Assembly: GCA_019057595.1 (NCBI GenBank)
Contig: DXJI01000010.1
Span: forward strand, 1-10,970
DNA: 10,970 nucleotides
Origin: Candidatus Thorarchaeota archaeon
GTDB lineage: Archaea; Asgardarchaeota; Thorarchaeia; Thorarchaeales; Thorarchaeaceae
Reading direction: 5' to 3'
Of this stretch, positions 1 to 5,702 are shown one piece after another. The position numbers were made by a program, and so were the translations under genes. Below the pieces are notes generated by a model, which had not been told where the DNA came from, ran no database searches, and saw only the letters and a program-made list of their open reading frames with translations. Numbering within the stretch: the stretch's first letter is position 1; each line of letters begins with the position of its first letter.

Positions 1-2
1 GT

Positions 3-899
3 CCTGCTGCAATGTGCTTACACTATGCTCAGGGAATCTTCGAGGGAATGAAAGCCTACTGTAGAGGTGACAGAGTACTCCTATTCAGACCAGAGAGGAA
101 CTTTGAGAGGTTCAACGAGTCTGCAAAGCGAATGGTGATGCCCTCAATCGATCCCGGGTTTGCTCTAGACTCTTTGAAGGAGCTCTTGAAGATTGAGCGG
201 AGTTGGGTCCCTGATGTTGCAGGAAGCTCCCTATACATTCGTCCCACCATGATAGGGACCGAATCGAAGCTCGGAGTGAAACCATCTTCTGAGTATCTCT
301 ATTATGTCATTCTGGGTCCTGTCGGTCCCTACTTCAGAGAGGGCTTCAGTCCTGTCAAGATATATGTGAGTGACAAGTATGTCCGTGCGGTAAGAGGTGG
401 AACCGGTGCAGCAAAGGCAAGTGGTAACTATGCCGCAAGCCTACTGGCAGGTACTGACGCTTCAAAAGTGGGTTATTCTCAGGTTCTCTGGCTAGATGCG
501 TTAGAAAATCGATTTCTGGAAGAGGTCGGAACCATGAATATAGCGGTCAGATTCGATGATGAGGTTGCAACACCTCCACTTTCAGGAACCATTCTTCAAG
601 GCATTACACGGGACTCTGTTCTGACACTTATCAAAGACTACGGCATGAATGTAAATGAACGGATGATCTCTATAGATGAGGTCATTGAGGGAATTCGATC
701 TGGGAAGGTGAAGGAAATTTTTGGATGTGGGACCGCCGCGATAATCGCTCCTGTCGGCTCACTCTGGTACAAAGATACACCCTATGAGATTGCTAATGGC
801 ACAATTGGAGAGCTCACTCAACGACTCTTTGATGAACTAATTGGTATCCAGTCTGGCGAGCTGGAGGATCCTCACGGCTGGGTTGTACCAATCGATTAA
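3..899 (+). CDS. ilvE: Branched-chain amino-acid aminotransferase, 5'-truncated by window edge
   Basis: PLP-dependent fold-type IV aminotransferase that interconverts leucine, isoleucine or valine and their 2-oxo acids with 2-oxoglutarate/glutamate, in the cytosol. The reading frame is open to the left edge (Pro-Ala-Ala precede the first Met at 12), so that Met is internal. About 299 residues are visible and some 55 N-terminal residues are probably missing compared with the usual 350-360. Recognisable blocks in order are LHYAQGIFEGMKAY, LFRP, SLYIRPTMIGTE, GPVGPYF, GGTGAAKASGNYA, EVGTMN, LSGTILQGITR and EIFGCGTAAIIAPV. The Schiff-base lysine is the AAG at 414-416 (GTGAAK). The pattern is that of the larger BCAT type shared by eukaryotes and many bacteria, but the redox CxxC of human BCAT is absent (CGTAAI in that region). 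It ends 4 bases before the stop of the convergent acidic-protein gene. Family assignment is firm; exact substrate preference is inferred. Confidence 0.95.
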   Translation, partial: PAAMCLHYAQGIFEGMKAYCRGDRVLLFRPERNFERFNESAKRMVMPSIDPGFALDSLKELLKIERSWVPDVAGSSLYIRPTMIGTESKLGVKPSSEYLYYVILGPVGPYFREGFSPVKIYVSDKYVRAVRGGTGAAKASGNYAASLLAGTDASKVGYSQVLWLDALENRFLEEVGTMNIAVRFDDEVATPPLSGTILQGITRDSVLTLIKDYGMNVNERMISIDEVIEGIRSGKVKEIFGCGTAAIIAPVGSLWYKDTPYEIANGTIGELTQRLFDELIGIQSGELEDPHGWVVPID

Positions 900-903
900 G
901 GGT

Positions 904-1308
904 CTATTCAACGCCAAGCTCTTCTCTTTCGACTTCAGAAACCTCTGGTTCCTTCTCGTCAAGAGTATCCCAGGCAGGTGGAGGATCAAGTGATGGTGAA
1001 GCTTCTTCGAAGATCTCTTCAGCAGGTGGAGGAAGTTCCTCTTCCTTTTCTTCAACGGATTCTTCTTTCTCTTCTTCCTTTTCCTCCTCCTCCTCGTCTT
1101 CTTCGTCCTCACTTTGTAACTTGAACTCAGCGACGAGTTTTCCATCTTCTATCTTTTCTAGGAGGAGTCGGAACATTCTCTCGACAACAACACTTCGTCC
1201 CTTTGCTTCGAACTCAATGTTGCCTATTTCGAACTCGACCTCAGCGTAATCCGCCTTCTTCTTTCCTTTCTTCCCTTTGTCAGCTTCTACAATTTCATCT
1301 TCTGACAT
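904..1308 (-). CDS. Small acidic, Glu/Lys-rich protein of unknown function
   Basis: Predicted 134-residue soluble protein from ATG 1308 to TAG at 904-906; I do not recognise a family. Three parts are visible: a charged head with a lysine cluster (residues 11-18), a short ordered-looking segment (about 20-65; VEFEIGNIEFEAKG followed by the probable helix VVERMFRLLLEKI), and a disordered-looking acidic tail with a near-continuous Glu/Asp/Lys run (67-91) and proline-rich patches (PPP at 93-95, and again later). There is no signal peptide or membrane segment. The alternating beta-strand/helix segment suggests a tiny alpha/beta domain, and the tail suggests interaction with a basic partner, but both are inferences. 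A very basic open frame overlaps it on the same strand but is a shadow of the purine-rich coding run. A TATA-like box lies about 40 bases upstream. Reality as a gene is supported by its length, the promoter position and the snug convergent spacing to the aminotransferase. Confidence 0.72.
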   Translation of the reverse strand: MSEDEIVEADKGKKGKKKADYAEVEFEIGNIEFEAKGRSVVVERMFRLLLEKIEDGKLVAEFKLQSEDEEDEEEEEKEEEKEESVEEKEEELPPPAEEIFEEASPSLDPPPAWDTLDEKEPEVSEVEREELGVE

Positions 1309-1429
1309 GATAATTCAACCTAATCGGTCGTATTACTTGACTCCTAATAAACCGTTCAGCGGCCCGAAGCATTTTAGAGTAGATGTGCAAGAATCACTAT
1401 GCCTCGAGGTGGTTTGACTGCCATCACAA
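1309..1429. promoter_or_regulatory. Divergent promoter region between acidic-protein gene and AOR operon
   Basis: The 121-base gap separates two divergent genes and is the longest intergenic stretch in the window. On the minus strand GTTTATTAG (1352-1344) sits about 40 bases before ATG 1308, giving a predicted transcript start near 1322. On the plus strand CATTTTAGAG (1370-1379) sits about 25 bases before ATG 1399 and about 55 before TTG 1430. Both are matches by eye to an archaeal TATA element, with no BRE checked. Confidence 0.5.
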
Positions 1430-1915
1430 TTGATAGTTGATTTCACTAAATGCACTGGCTGTCGGATATGCGAGCTGGCTTGTACTGCAAAACACGAAGG
1501 CCGTTTTCAACCAAGTCTGGCTCGACTGAAGATTGTAAAGTATGATGACCTTGGTCTGGATTTACCTAATGTCTGTGGTCCTTGTGAGACTGCTCCCTGT
1601 GTAGACATATGTCCCACTTTTGCAATGCGCCGTGACCCAGTAACCAAGATGACTTTCCTTGAAGAGGACAAGTGTATCCTCTGTAAATCATGCGTTGGAG
1701 CATGTGTCAACGGAGTCATTGTATTAGACACTGACCGAATGCGGATCATCAAGTGTGATCACTGCGGCGGAGAGCCACAGTGTGCTGAAGTCTGTCCAAC
1801 GGGTGCAATCATCTATTCTGATGTTGCAGTTGCTTCCTCACTGGATCGTCACAGCAAGATTTCAGAGTATCTCAAGGAAATTGGTCGAACCGCAGAGGGA
1901 ACCGGAGCTGAATGA
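1430..1915 (+). CDS. Four-cluster [4Fe-4S] polyferredoxin, AOR electron-transfer subunit
   Basis: Iron-sulfur protein of about 161 residues with sixteen cysteines in four groups: 8/11/14/18, 49/52/57/61, 82/85/88/92 and 109/112/118/122 (numbered from TTG 1430). This is the ligand pattern of four [4Fe-4S] clusters in the HycB/DmsB-type electron-transfer subunit family, here most like the small Fe-S subunit (AorA-like) that accompanies some AORs. It has no signal peptide or twin-arginine motif, so it should be cytosolic. The AOR catalytic gene begins one base after its stop, so the two are expected to form one complex passing electrons between tungstopterin and a soluble carrier. The start is uncertain. 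TTG 1430 gives MIVDFTKCTGC directly but has no SD at a usual distance. CTG 1418 in the same frame lies 6 bases after GAGGTG (1406-1411). ATG 1399 lies in another frame that stops after 13 codons. Confidence 0.9.
   Translation: MIVDFTKCTGCRICELACTAKHEGRFQPSLARLKIVKYDDLGLDLPNVCGPCETAPCVDICPTFAMRRDPVTKMTFLEEDKCILCKSCVGACVNGVIVLDTDRMRIIKCDHCGGEPQCAEVCPTGAIIYSDVAVASSLDRHSKISEYLKEIGRTAEGTGAE
1904..1907 (+). promoter_or_regulatory. Shine-Dalgarno GGAG deciding the AOR start
   Basis: GGAG lies inside the end of the polyferredoxin gene, 9 bases before TTG 1917. It supports that TTG as the AOR start and implies translational coupling with the upstream gene. Confidence 0.55.
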
Positions 1916-1916
1916 T

Positions 1917-3809
1917 TTGGGTCCGAGTGGTTACAAGGGTAAGATCCTACGTGTCAACCTCTCAGAGAACAGGTTCATTGAGGACCCACTTCCAAAAGAA
2001 TGGATCAAACCCTTCATTGGCGGTGATGGCTTTGGTGCAAGGTTGTTGTATGAAGAGGTACCCGCGAAGACCGAACCACTGAGTGACGCTAACAAACTCC
2101 TCATTGCCACCGGTCCAATTACTGGAACACTATGGCCCATGAGCGGAAGGACGGTTCTAATTTCTAAAGCTCCACTCACCGGGATTTGGGGAGAGAGTCA
2201 CGTCGGCGGGTTTCTCGGAGCTGAGCTGAAGTATGCAGGATACGACATGCTCGTGATAGAAGGAAAAGCAGAGAAACCAGTCTACATTCACATCAATGAC
2301 TCAGACCTACAGATTCGAGATGCGAGCAAGCTCTGGGGAATGACGACCGATGAGGCTACTATGACTATCAAGAAAGATCACAACGACCCAGACATTCAGG
2401 TGGCTGCAATTGGACCTGCTGGAGAGAATCTTGTCAGGTTCTCGAGTGTCATGGTGAATCATGCTCGAGCGGCAGGTCGTACTGGGATGGGTGCAGTCCT
2501 CGGTTCAAAGAACGTGAAGGCTGTCGCAATAAGAGGACACGGAGCTGTTGAGGTCCACGACCATGAGGGTTTCGTTGATTTCGCGAAGAAAGCCCACAAC
2601 CGAGTTCGAAACAACCCACAGGCCAAGGAGATGAGTAAGTGGGGCACCTGGGTACTAACTGCTGTCAAGCAAGAAATCGGTGAACTCCCGACGTACAACC
2701 ATCGGACAGGTGTGTTCGATGGATATGACAAACTGACTGGAGATTTCATCCGTCCAAGGTTCACAGTTTCAGATCGAGCCTGTTTTGGATGCAGTCTTGG
2801 TTGTAAGAAAATGAACTACATCAAAGATGGACCTTTTTCAGGGACACTTGAGGAGGGGCCTGAGTATGAGGGTCTCATGGCATTCGGAAGTGCCCTCGGT
2901 GTTGATGATTTTGCAACTACACTCAAGGCGAACCAGGTGTGCAACAGACTCGGAATGGACATCATATCTGCTGGTGCAACAATAGGGTATGCAATTGAGG
3001 CTTTCGAGAACGGTCTCATCGATGAGAAAGACACTGGTGGAATGAAGCTGGATTGGGGCGATAGAGAGCAGATAATCAACCTACTTGAAATGATGGCTCG
3101 ACGAGAGGGTTTCGGAGACGTCTTAGCAGAAGGAAGCAAAAGAGCTGCTGATTTCATTGGAAAAGGTTCTGAGAAGTTCGCTCTGCATGTTAAGGGAATG
3201 GAGGTTTCTGGCCAAGACGGTCGAACCCACAGAAGCATAGGCTTGGGCCATGCAACAGGTGCACGGGGTGCTGACCACCTACGTAGTCTCGTCGTCGTTG
3301 ACCAACTTGGGTATGAGGATGTGGCTAGGAAGAGATGGGGAGCTGACAAACTTCCAGAGATTATTGATCCATATACAGAGAAACACAAGGCTGTAGCTGT
3401 TGTGGAGAGTGAGAATACCTATTGTATTCGTGACACCCTGATTGTCTGCTGGTATTCGGTGTCATGGCCTCCAATCTTCTGGATGGAAGACTTTGCCACA
3501 ATACTCCCGCTTGCGACTGGTGAGAAACATTTTGGGAAGATCGAAAACCTAACTGAGATTGCAGAGAGACAGGTCACCCTGAAGCGACTCTTCAACAATA
3601 GAGAGGGAATCTCCCGAAAGGATGACAATCTGCCAGACAGGTTTACCAAGGAACCAATGCCAGAAGGTCCTGGAAAAGGACAGACTGTAAACTTGGAACC
3701 CATGCTTGACGACTACTATCGGCTCAGAGGTTGGGATATAGAAACAGGATTACCCACTGAAAAGACAATCAAACGACTGTCACTAGAGTGGACCAAAGCC
3801 CACTCCTAG
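1917..3809 (+). CDS. aor: Tungsten-containing aldehyde:ferredoxin oxidoreductase catalytic subunit
   Basis: Oxidises aldehydes to carboxylic acids (or the reverse) using a tungsto-bispterin and one [4Fe-4S] cluster; cytosolic. From TTG 1917 it is 630 residues, close to the 605-620 typical of AORs. The N-terminal AFOR domain begins almost at once (GYKGKILRVNL) and includes GGDGFGARLLYEE, ATGPITGTLWPMSGR and WGESHVGGFLGAELK. The cluster ligands are C289, C292 and C296 (CFGCSLGC) plus C511 (DTLIVC), matching the CX2CX3C...C spacing of Pyrococcus furiosus AOR (288/291/295/494). RGADHL and the C-terminal DDYYRLRGWDIETGLPT block are also typical. The frame is open upstream to 1755, but that extension overlaps the conserved end of the polyferredoxin and matches nothing, so I reject it. 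The start is a TTG with GGAG 9 bases upstream. The gene ends 5 bases short of the convergent PH-like gene. The substrate cannot be read from sequence; AOR, another WOR-type enzyme or a BamB-like relative are the alternatives. Confidence 0.94.
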   Translation: MGPSGYKGKILRVNLSENRFIEDPLPKEWIKPFIGGDGFGARLLYEEVPAKTEPLSDANKLLIATGPITGTLWPMSGRTVLISKAPLTGIWGESHVGGFLGAELKYAGYDMLVIEGKAEKPVYIHINDSDLQIRDASKLWGMTTDEATMTIKKDHNDPDIQVAAIGPAGENLVRFSSVMVNHARAAGRTGMGAVLGSKNVKAVAIRGHGAVEVHDHEGFVDFAKKAHNRVRNNPQAKEMSKWGTWVLTAVKQEIGELPTYNHRTGVFDGYDKLTGDFIRPRFTVSDRACFGCSLGCKKMNYIKDGPFSGTLEEGPEYEGLMAFGSALGVDDFATTLKANQVCNRLGMDIISAGATIGYAIEAFENGLIDEKDTGGMKLDWGDREQIINLLEMMARREGFGDVLAEGSKRAADFIGKGSEKFALHVKGMEVSGQDGRTHRSIGLGHATGARGADHLRSLVVVDQLGYEDVARKRWGADKLPEIIDPYTEKHKAVAVVESENTYCIRDTLIVCWYSVSWPPIFWMEDFATILPLATGEKHFGKIENLTEIAERQVTLKRLFNNREGISRKDDNLPDRFTKEPMPEGPGKGQTVNLEPMLDDYYRLRGWDIETGLPTEKTIKRLSLEWTKAHS

Positions 3810-3814
3810 ACAGA

Positions 3815-4792
3815 TTACATCCTTTGGTATTCGACACGGTGAGGTGTGCCACAAGATGGACAAGCGTATTGATCTGGACCAGTCCAGTCTATTTGCTCCC
3901 ATGACATTGGAGCTGAACAGTTCGAACATCTGTTGGCGATAACTGGCTTAACGAAGACAGTACCTGCACCACCATTGTCTGCAGTTGTGGTCACTTCCTG
4001 TGTGGTTTCAGTTGCTACAGGAGTAGGAACCACTGTTGCTGAATCTCTGACAACATACTGCGAAAGTGGATGATGAGGCGTGATATAGCTGAAAGGTCTG
4101 ATGAGCCAGTCAAGATGTTCCTTAGGTAATTTGTCCCAAGCTCTGGTTTGCCACATGCCAACCATATGGTCCTGCCTTGGAACACGACCTTTCATCTCAA
4201 ACTTTCCACTGGTGGCTTTGATCTTTAGTCTGTCCCTCCTAGACTCAAAGGTTTCAACCATATGGAGGGGGAACATGTACACCTTTCTTTTTCCCATATC
4301 GTATTGATAAAGTCGGTAGTTCGTTAGAATGAAGCTGTCTGGGTAGTAGGTGAAGATTTCTTCTCCTCTTAACCATGCAAAAGTCTGATAGAAGTGTCTT
4401 GAGAAATTCTTGTGGTATCCAATCGATATCCATCTATTGTAGGGATGATCTGGATGGATGAAGGGTACACCACTAACCTCGCATATCTTCCGCTGTGCTC
4501 CAACATTGAGATTATCAAACTCTCTGAGGCCTAAGGCGGCTCGCATTTCCTCTCTTCTAGGCATTGCTCCTACTACGTTGACAATTCCGTTTGAAACCTT
4601 GTACATAGCAGAGTTTGGTGTCAACTTGTATTCCTTAATGATGTGAAGCGGTATACTTGCACTGTTTCTCGAGCCGCGATCATACTGAATCAGTCGATAG
4701 TTGGTCACGATATATTCCTGATGTTGGCTCAAAACACGTTCGTTCTCGATTGGGATGTACACTATGGATGACACTATAATCACACCAACCAA
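3815..4792 (-). CDS. Tandem PH-like (TNYRL-type) repeat protein with C-terminal zinc ribbon
   Basis: About 325 residues with no recognised gene name. Two homologous units of about 127 residues are visible. Unit 1 has E18, TNYRL (30-34), QYDRG, IPLHII, a second beta part, MPRREEM, and ends near PFIHPDHPYNRWI (110-122). Unit 2 has GEEIF, TNYRL (157-161), QYDMG, FPLHMV, KGRVPRQDHM, and ends near ITPHHPLSQYV. The GE...xxTNYRL...IPL pattern is that of bacterial/archaeal PH-like (bPH/YdbT/GRAM-like) beta domains; this fold assignment is inferred. After a Thr/Val-rich linker comes a zinc ribbon with C289, C292, C311 and C314. There is no membrane segment. Start uncertain: TTG 4792, GTG 4783, GTG 4774 or GTG 4762 are possible, with a stop in frame at 4804-4802 and no clear SD. 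Starting at 4762 would leave YIPIENERVL at the N-terminus, which suits the repeat boundary. Role unknown; a lipid-, protein- or nucleic-acid-binding adaptor is possible. Confidence 0.85.
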   Translation of the reverse strand: MVGVIIVSSIVYIPIENERVLSQHQEYIVTNYRLIQYDRGSRNSASIPLHIIKEYKLTPNSAMYKVSNGIVNVVGAMPRREEMRAALGLREFDNLNVGAQRKICEVSGVPFIHPDHPYNRWISIGYHKNFSRHFYQTFAWLRGEEIFTYYPDSFILTNYRLYQYDMGKRKVYMFPLHMVETFESRRDRLKIKATSGKFEMKGRVPRQDHMVGMWQTRAWDKLPKEHLDWLIRPFSYITPHHPLSQYVVRDSATVVPTPVATETTQEVTTTADNGGAGTVFVKPVIANRCSNCSAPMSWEQIDWTGPDQYACPSCGTPHRVEYQRM

Positions 4793-4827
4793 TAATCTGG
4801 TCTAGACAAGTATGAGAGATTTTGTTG

Positions 4828-4837
4828 CCAATTAAAC
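4828..4837 (-). promoter_or_regulatory. Candidate TATA box for the PH-like/zinc-ribbon gene
   Basis: The minus strand reads GTTTAATTGG in the 61-base gap between this gene and the small gene upstream of it. A start about 25 bases on would lie near 4807, a 15-base leader for TTG 4792 or 45 for GTG 4762. The match is by eye only. Confidence 0.3.
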
Positions 4838-4853
4838 CTTGGCCGTACGGGAC

Positions 4854-5087
4854 CTATTCATTTGTGATTCCCATTCTCTGACGGGGAATCGAAATGTAGA
4901 GAATGTCGTCGAATCCTAGGACTCCGTATCCGCTAGGGTTCTCGAGTCGTACGTAATCGTCAAAGATTTCTTGGACCTTCACGTTAGGAATCTTTGCGAG
5001 AGTATCTCGCTGAGTATATCTCAGATACACAGTGAATGTCTGTCCCGTTGTTTTCAGGTCTTGGAAAATGCTCCTCCAATCAGGCAT
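4854..5087 (-). CDS. Small 77-residue protein, possible small beta-barrel
   Basis: I do not recognise a family. It begins at ATG 5087, has GGAGG 9 bases upstream and a TATA-like box further up, so it is probably a real gene despite its size. The sequence has a short helical-looking head (WRSIFQDLKTTGQ) and then a run of predicted beta strands: FTVYLRYTQ, VKVQEIFDDYVRLEN, GYGVLGFDDILYISI. The order strand, strand-DDYVRLEN-strand, then an I-x-Y-I-x-I end recalls Sm/LSm-like or other small SH3-like barrels, but no signature residues allow a firm call. It has no cysteines, membrane segment or signal peptide. It lies between the DUF123 gene (71 bases upstream) and the PH-like/zinc-ribbon gene (61 bases downstream), all reading the same way, though the promoter signals suggest each may be transcribed separately. 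Confidence 0.75.
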   Translation of the reverse strand: MPDWRSIFQDLKTTGQTFTVYLRYTQRDTLAKIPNVKVQEIFDDYVRLENPSGYGVLGFDDILYISIPRQRMGITNE

Positions 5088-5096
5088 GCTGAATTT

Positions 5097-5101
5097 CCTC
5101 C
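5097..5101 (-). promoter_or_regulatory. Strong Shine-Dalgarno GGAGG of the 77-residue gene
   Basis: GGAGG on the minus strand, 9 bases before ATG 5087. It is one of the two best SD matches in the window and supports this small gene being translated. Confidence 0.7.
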
Positions 5102-5126
5102 GTAATGTGTAGGTTGACCTGTGGGC

Positions 5127-5137
5127 GCATTTAACCC
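5127..5137 (-). promoter_or_regulatory. Candidate TATA box of the 77-residue gene
   Basis: The minus strand reads GGGTTAAATGC, centred about 45 bases before ATG 5087. A start near 5106 would give a leader of roughly 19 bases that contains the SD. The match is by eye only. Confidence 0.4.
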
Positions 5138-5158
5138 TTACTGCTCAAGAAACTTGTA

Positions 5159-5632
5159 TCAAAGGAGCCCATCAGTAGTCATCGATGGTCTGAAACCTTG
5201 GTCTACGAACGCTGACTCGATTGTTTCATCAATCCCAGTGTTGGAATTGTACCTGAAGATATGGGCTTCACATCCATGCGTACAGTCGGAAGATCCAAAC
5301 CTCTTCGGTCCAGTCATGAACAATCCTCCCGATTCCAATTGCTGGGCGATATTGCACTCAGCATGTGTGGGGCTCTCAGTCCAGTAAGCCTTTCGAAGTT
5401 CCACTTCTTTGTTGAGAAGATGGTCAATATGCCAATAAACTGTCTTCTCTGACCTGAAGTGCCGCTTGAGTCTGTTCTCTAGATTGGTTGAACCAGTCCC
5501 CATGGCTGATCCGACATAGACCCATGTGCCAGACTCAAACATGACCTCTCCTAACGACTTAATCTCAACACTGACTGGTTGTTCAATTTCAATGATCAGG
5601 ACATATGCTCCTTTCATTGAGGCTATTTTCAT
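5159..5632 (-). CDS. DUF123 / GIY-YIG-like (Uri superfamily) protein
   Basis: Predicted 157-residue protein of the DUF123 family (COG1833), related to GIY-YIG endonucleases and found in archaea and some bacteria, sometimes fused to endonuclease III. The GIY-like strand is GAYVLIIEIE (8-17) and the YIG-like strand is WVYVGSAMG (37-45). They are followed by NLENRLKRHFR (50-60), YWHIDHLL (66-73), the family acidic position in AECNIAQ (E92) and the C-terminal FGSSDCTHGCEAHIF (112-126). Length matches the family's usual 140-160. Nuclease activity is predicted from the superfamily and not proven for this group; a DNA-repair role is an inference. ATG 5632 has GAGGAG only 2 bases before it, and ATG 5617 (MKGAYVL, the common family beginning) has it 17 bases away, so either start is possible or the mRNA has a short leader. 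It diverges from the metallo-beta-lactamase-fold gene. Confidence 0.88.
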   Translation of the reverse strand: MKIASMKGAYVLIIEIEQPVSVEIKSLGEVMFESGTWVYVGSAMGTGSTNLENRLKRHFRSEKTVYWHIDHLLNKEVELRKAYWTESPTHAECNIAQQLESGGLFMTGPKRFGSSDCTHGCEAHIFRYNSNTGIDETIESAFVDQGFRPSMTTDGLL

Positions 5633-5702
5633 GACTCCTCTTGATAAGGTTCACTCACCGTCGATATGGTCATAAGCATTGAAGGGAGTCAGTGAAACTG
5701 AG
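5633..5702. promoter_or_regulatory. Short divergent promoter region
   Basis: This 70-base gap serves both the DUF123 gene (left) and the hydrolase (right). An AT-rich core, GATATGGTCATAAGC at about 5663-5677, could give a TATA element on each strand: CATAAG about 28 bases before ATG 5703, and CTTATG about 42 bases before ATG 5632. If so, the hydrolase transcript would be leaderless or nearly so. The match is by eye only. Confidence 0.4.

Noticed and set aside
837..1145. Very basic minus-strand frame full of Arg/Lys runs
   Set aside because: It is the same purine-rich run as the acidic gene read one frame off. It also overlaps the end of the aminotransferase and has no start signals.
1755..1916. 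54-residue N-terminal extension of AOR
   Set aside because: It overlaps the conserved C-terminal cysteine region of the polyferredoxin in another frame, and AOR proteins normally begin near GYKGKI.
2816..3388. 190-codon minus-strand open frame
   Set aside because: It lies wholly within the AOR gene, whose conserved motifs run through the same bases; Ser/Pro-rich and without a start signal, it is an antisense shadow.
5121..5387. 88-codon plus-strand open frame
   Set aside because: It is antisense to the DUF123 gene, which has clear family motifs, and has no start signal.
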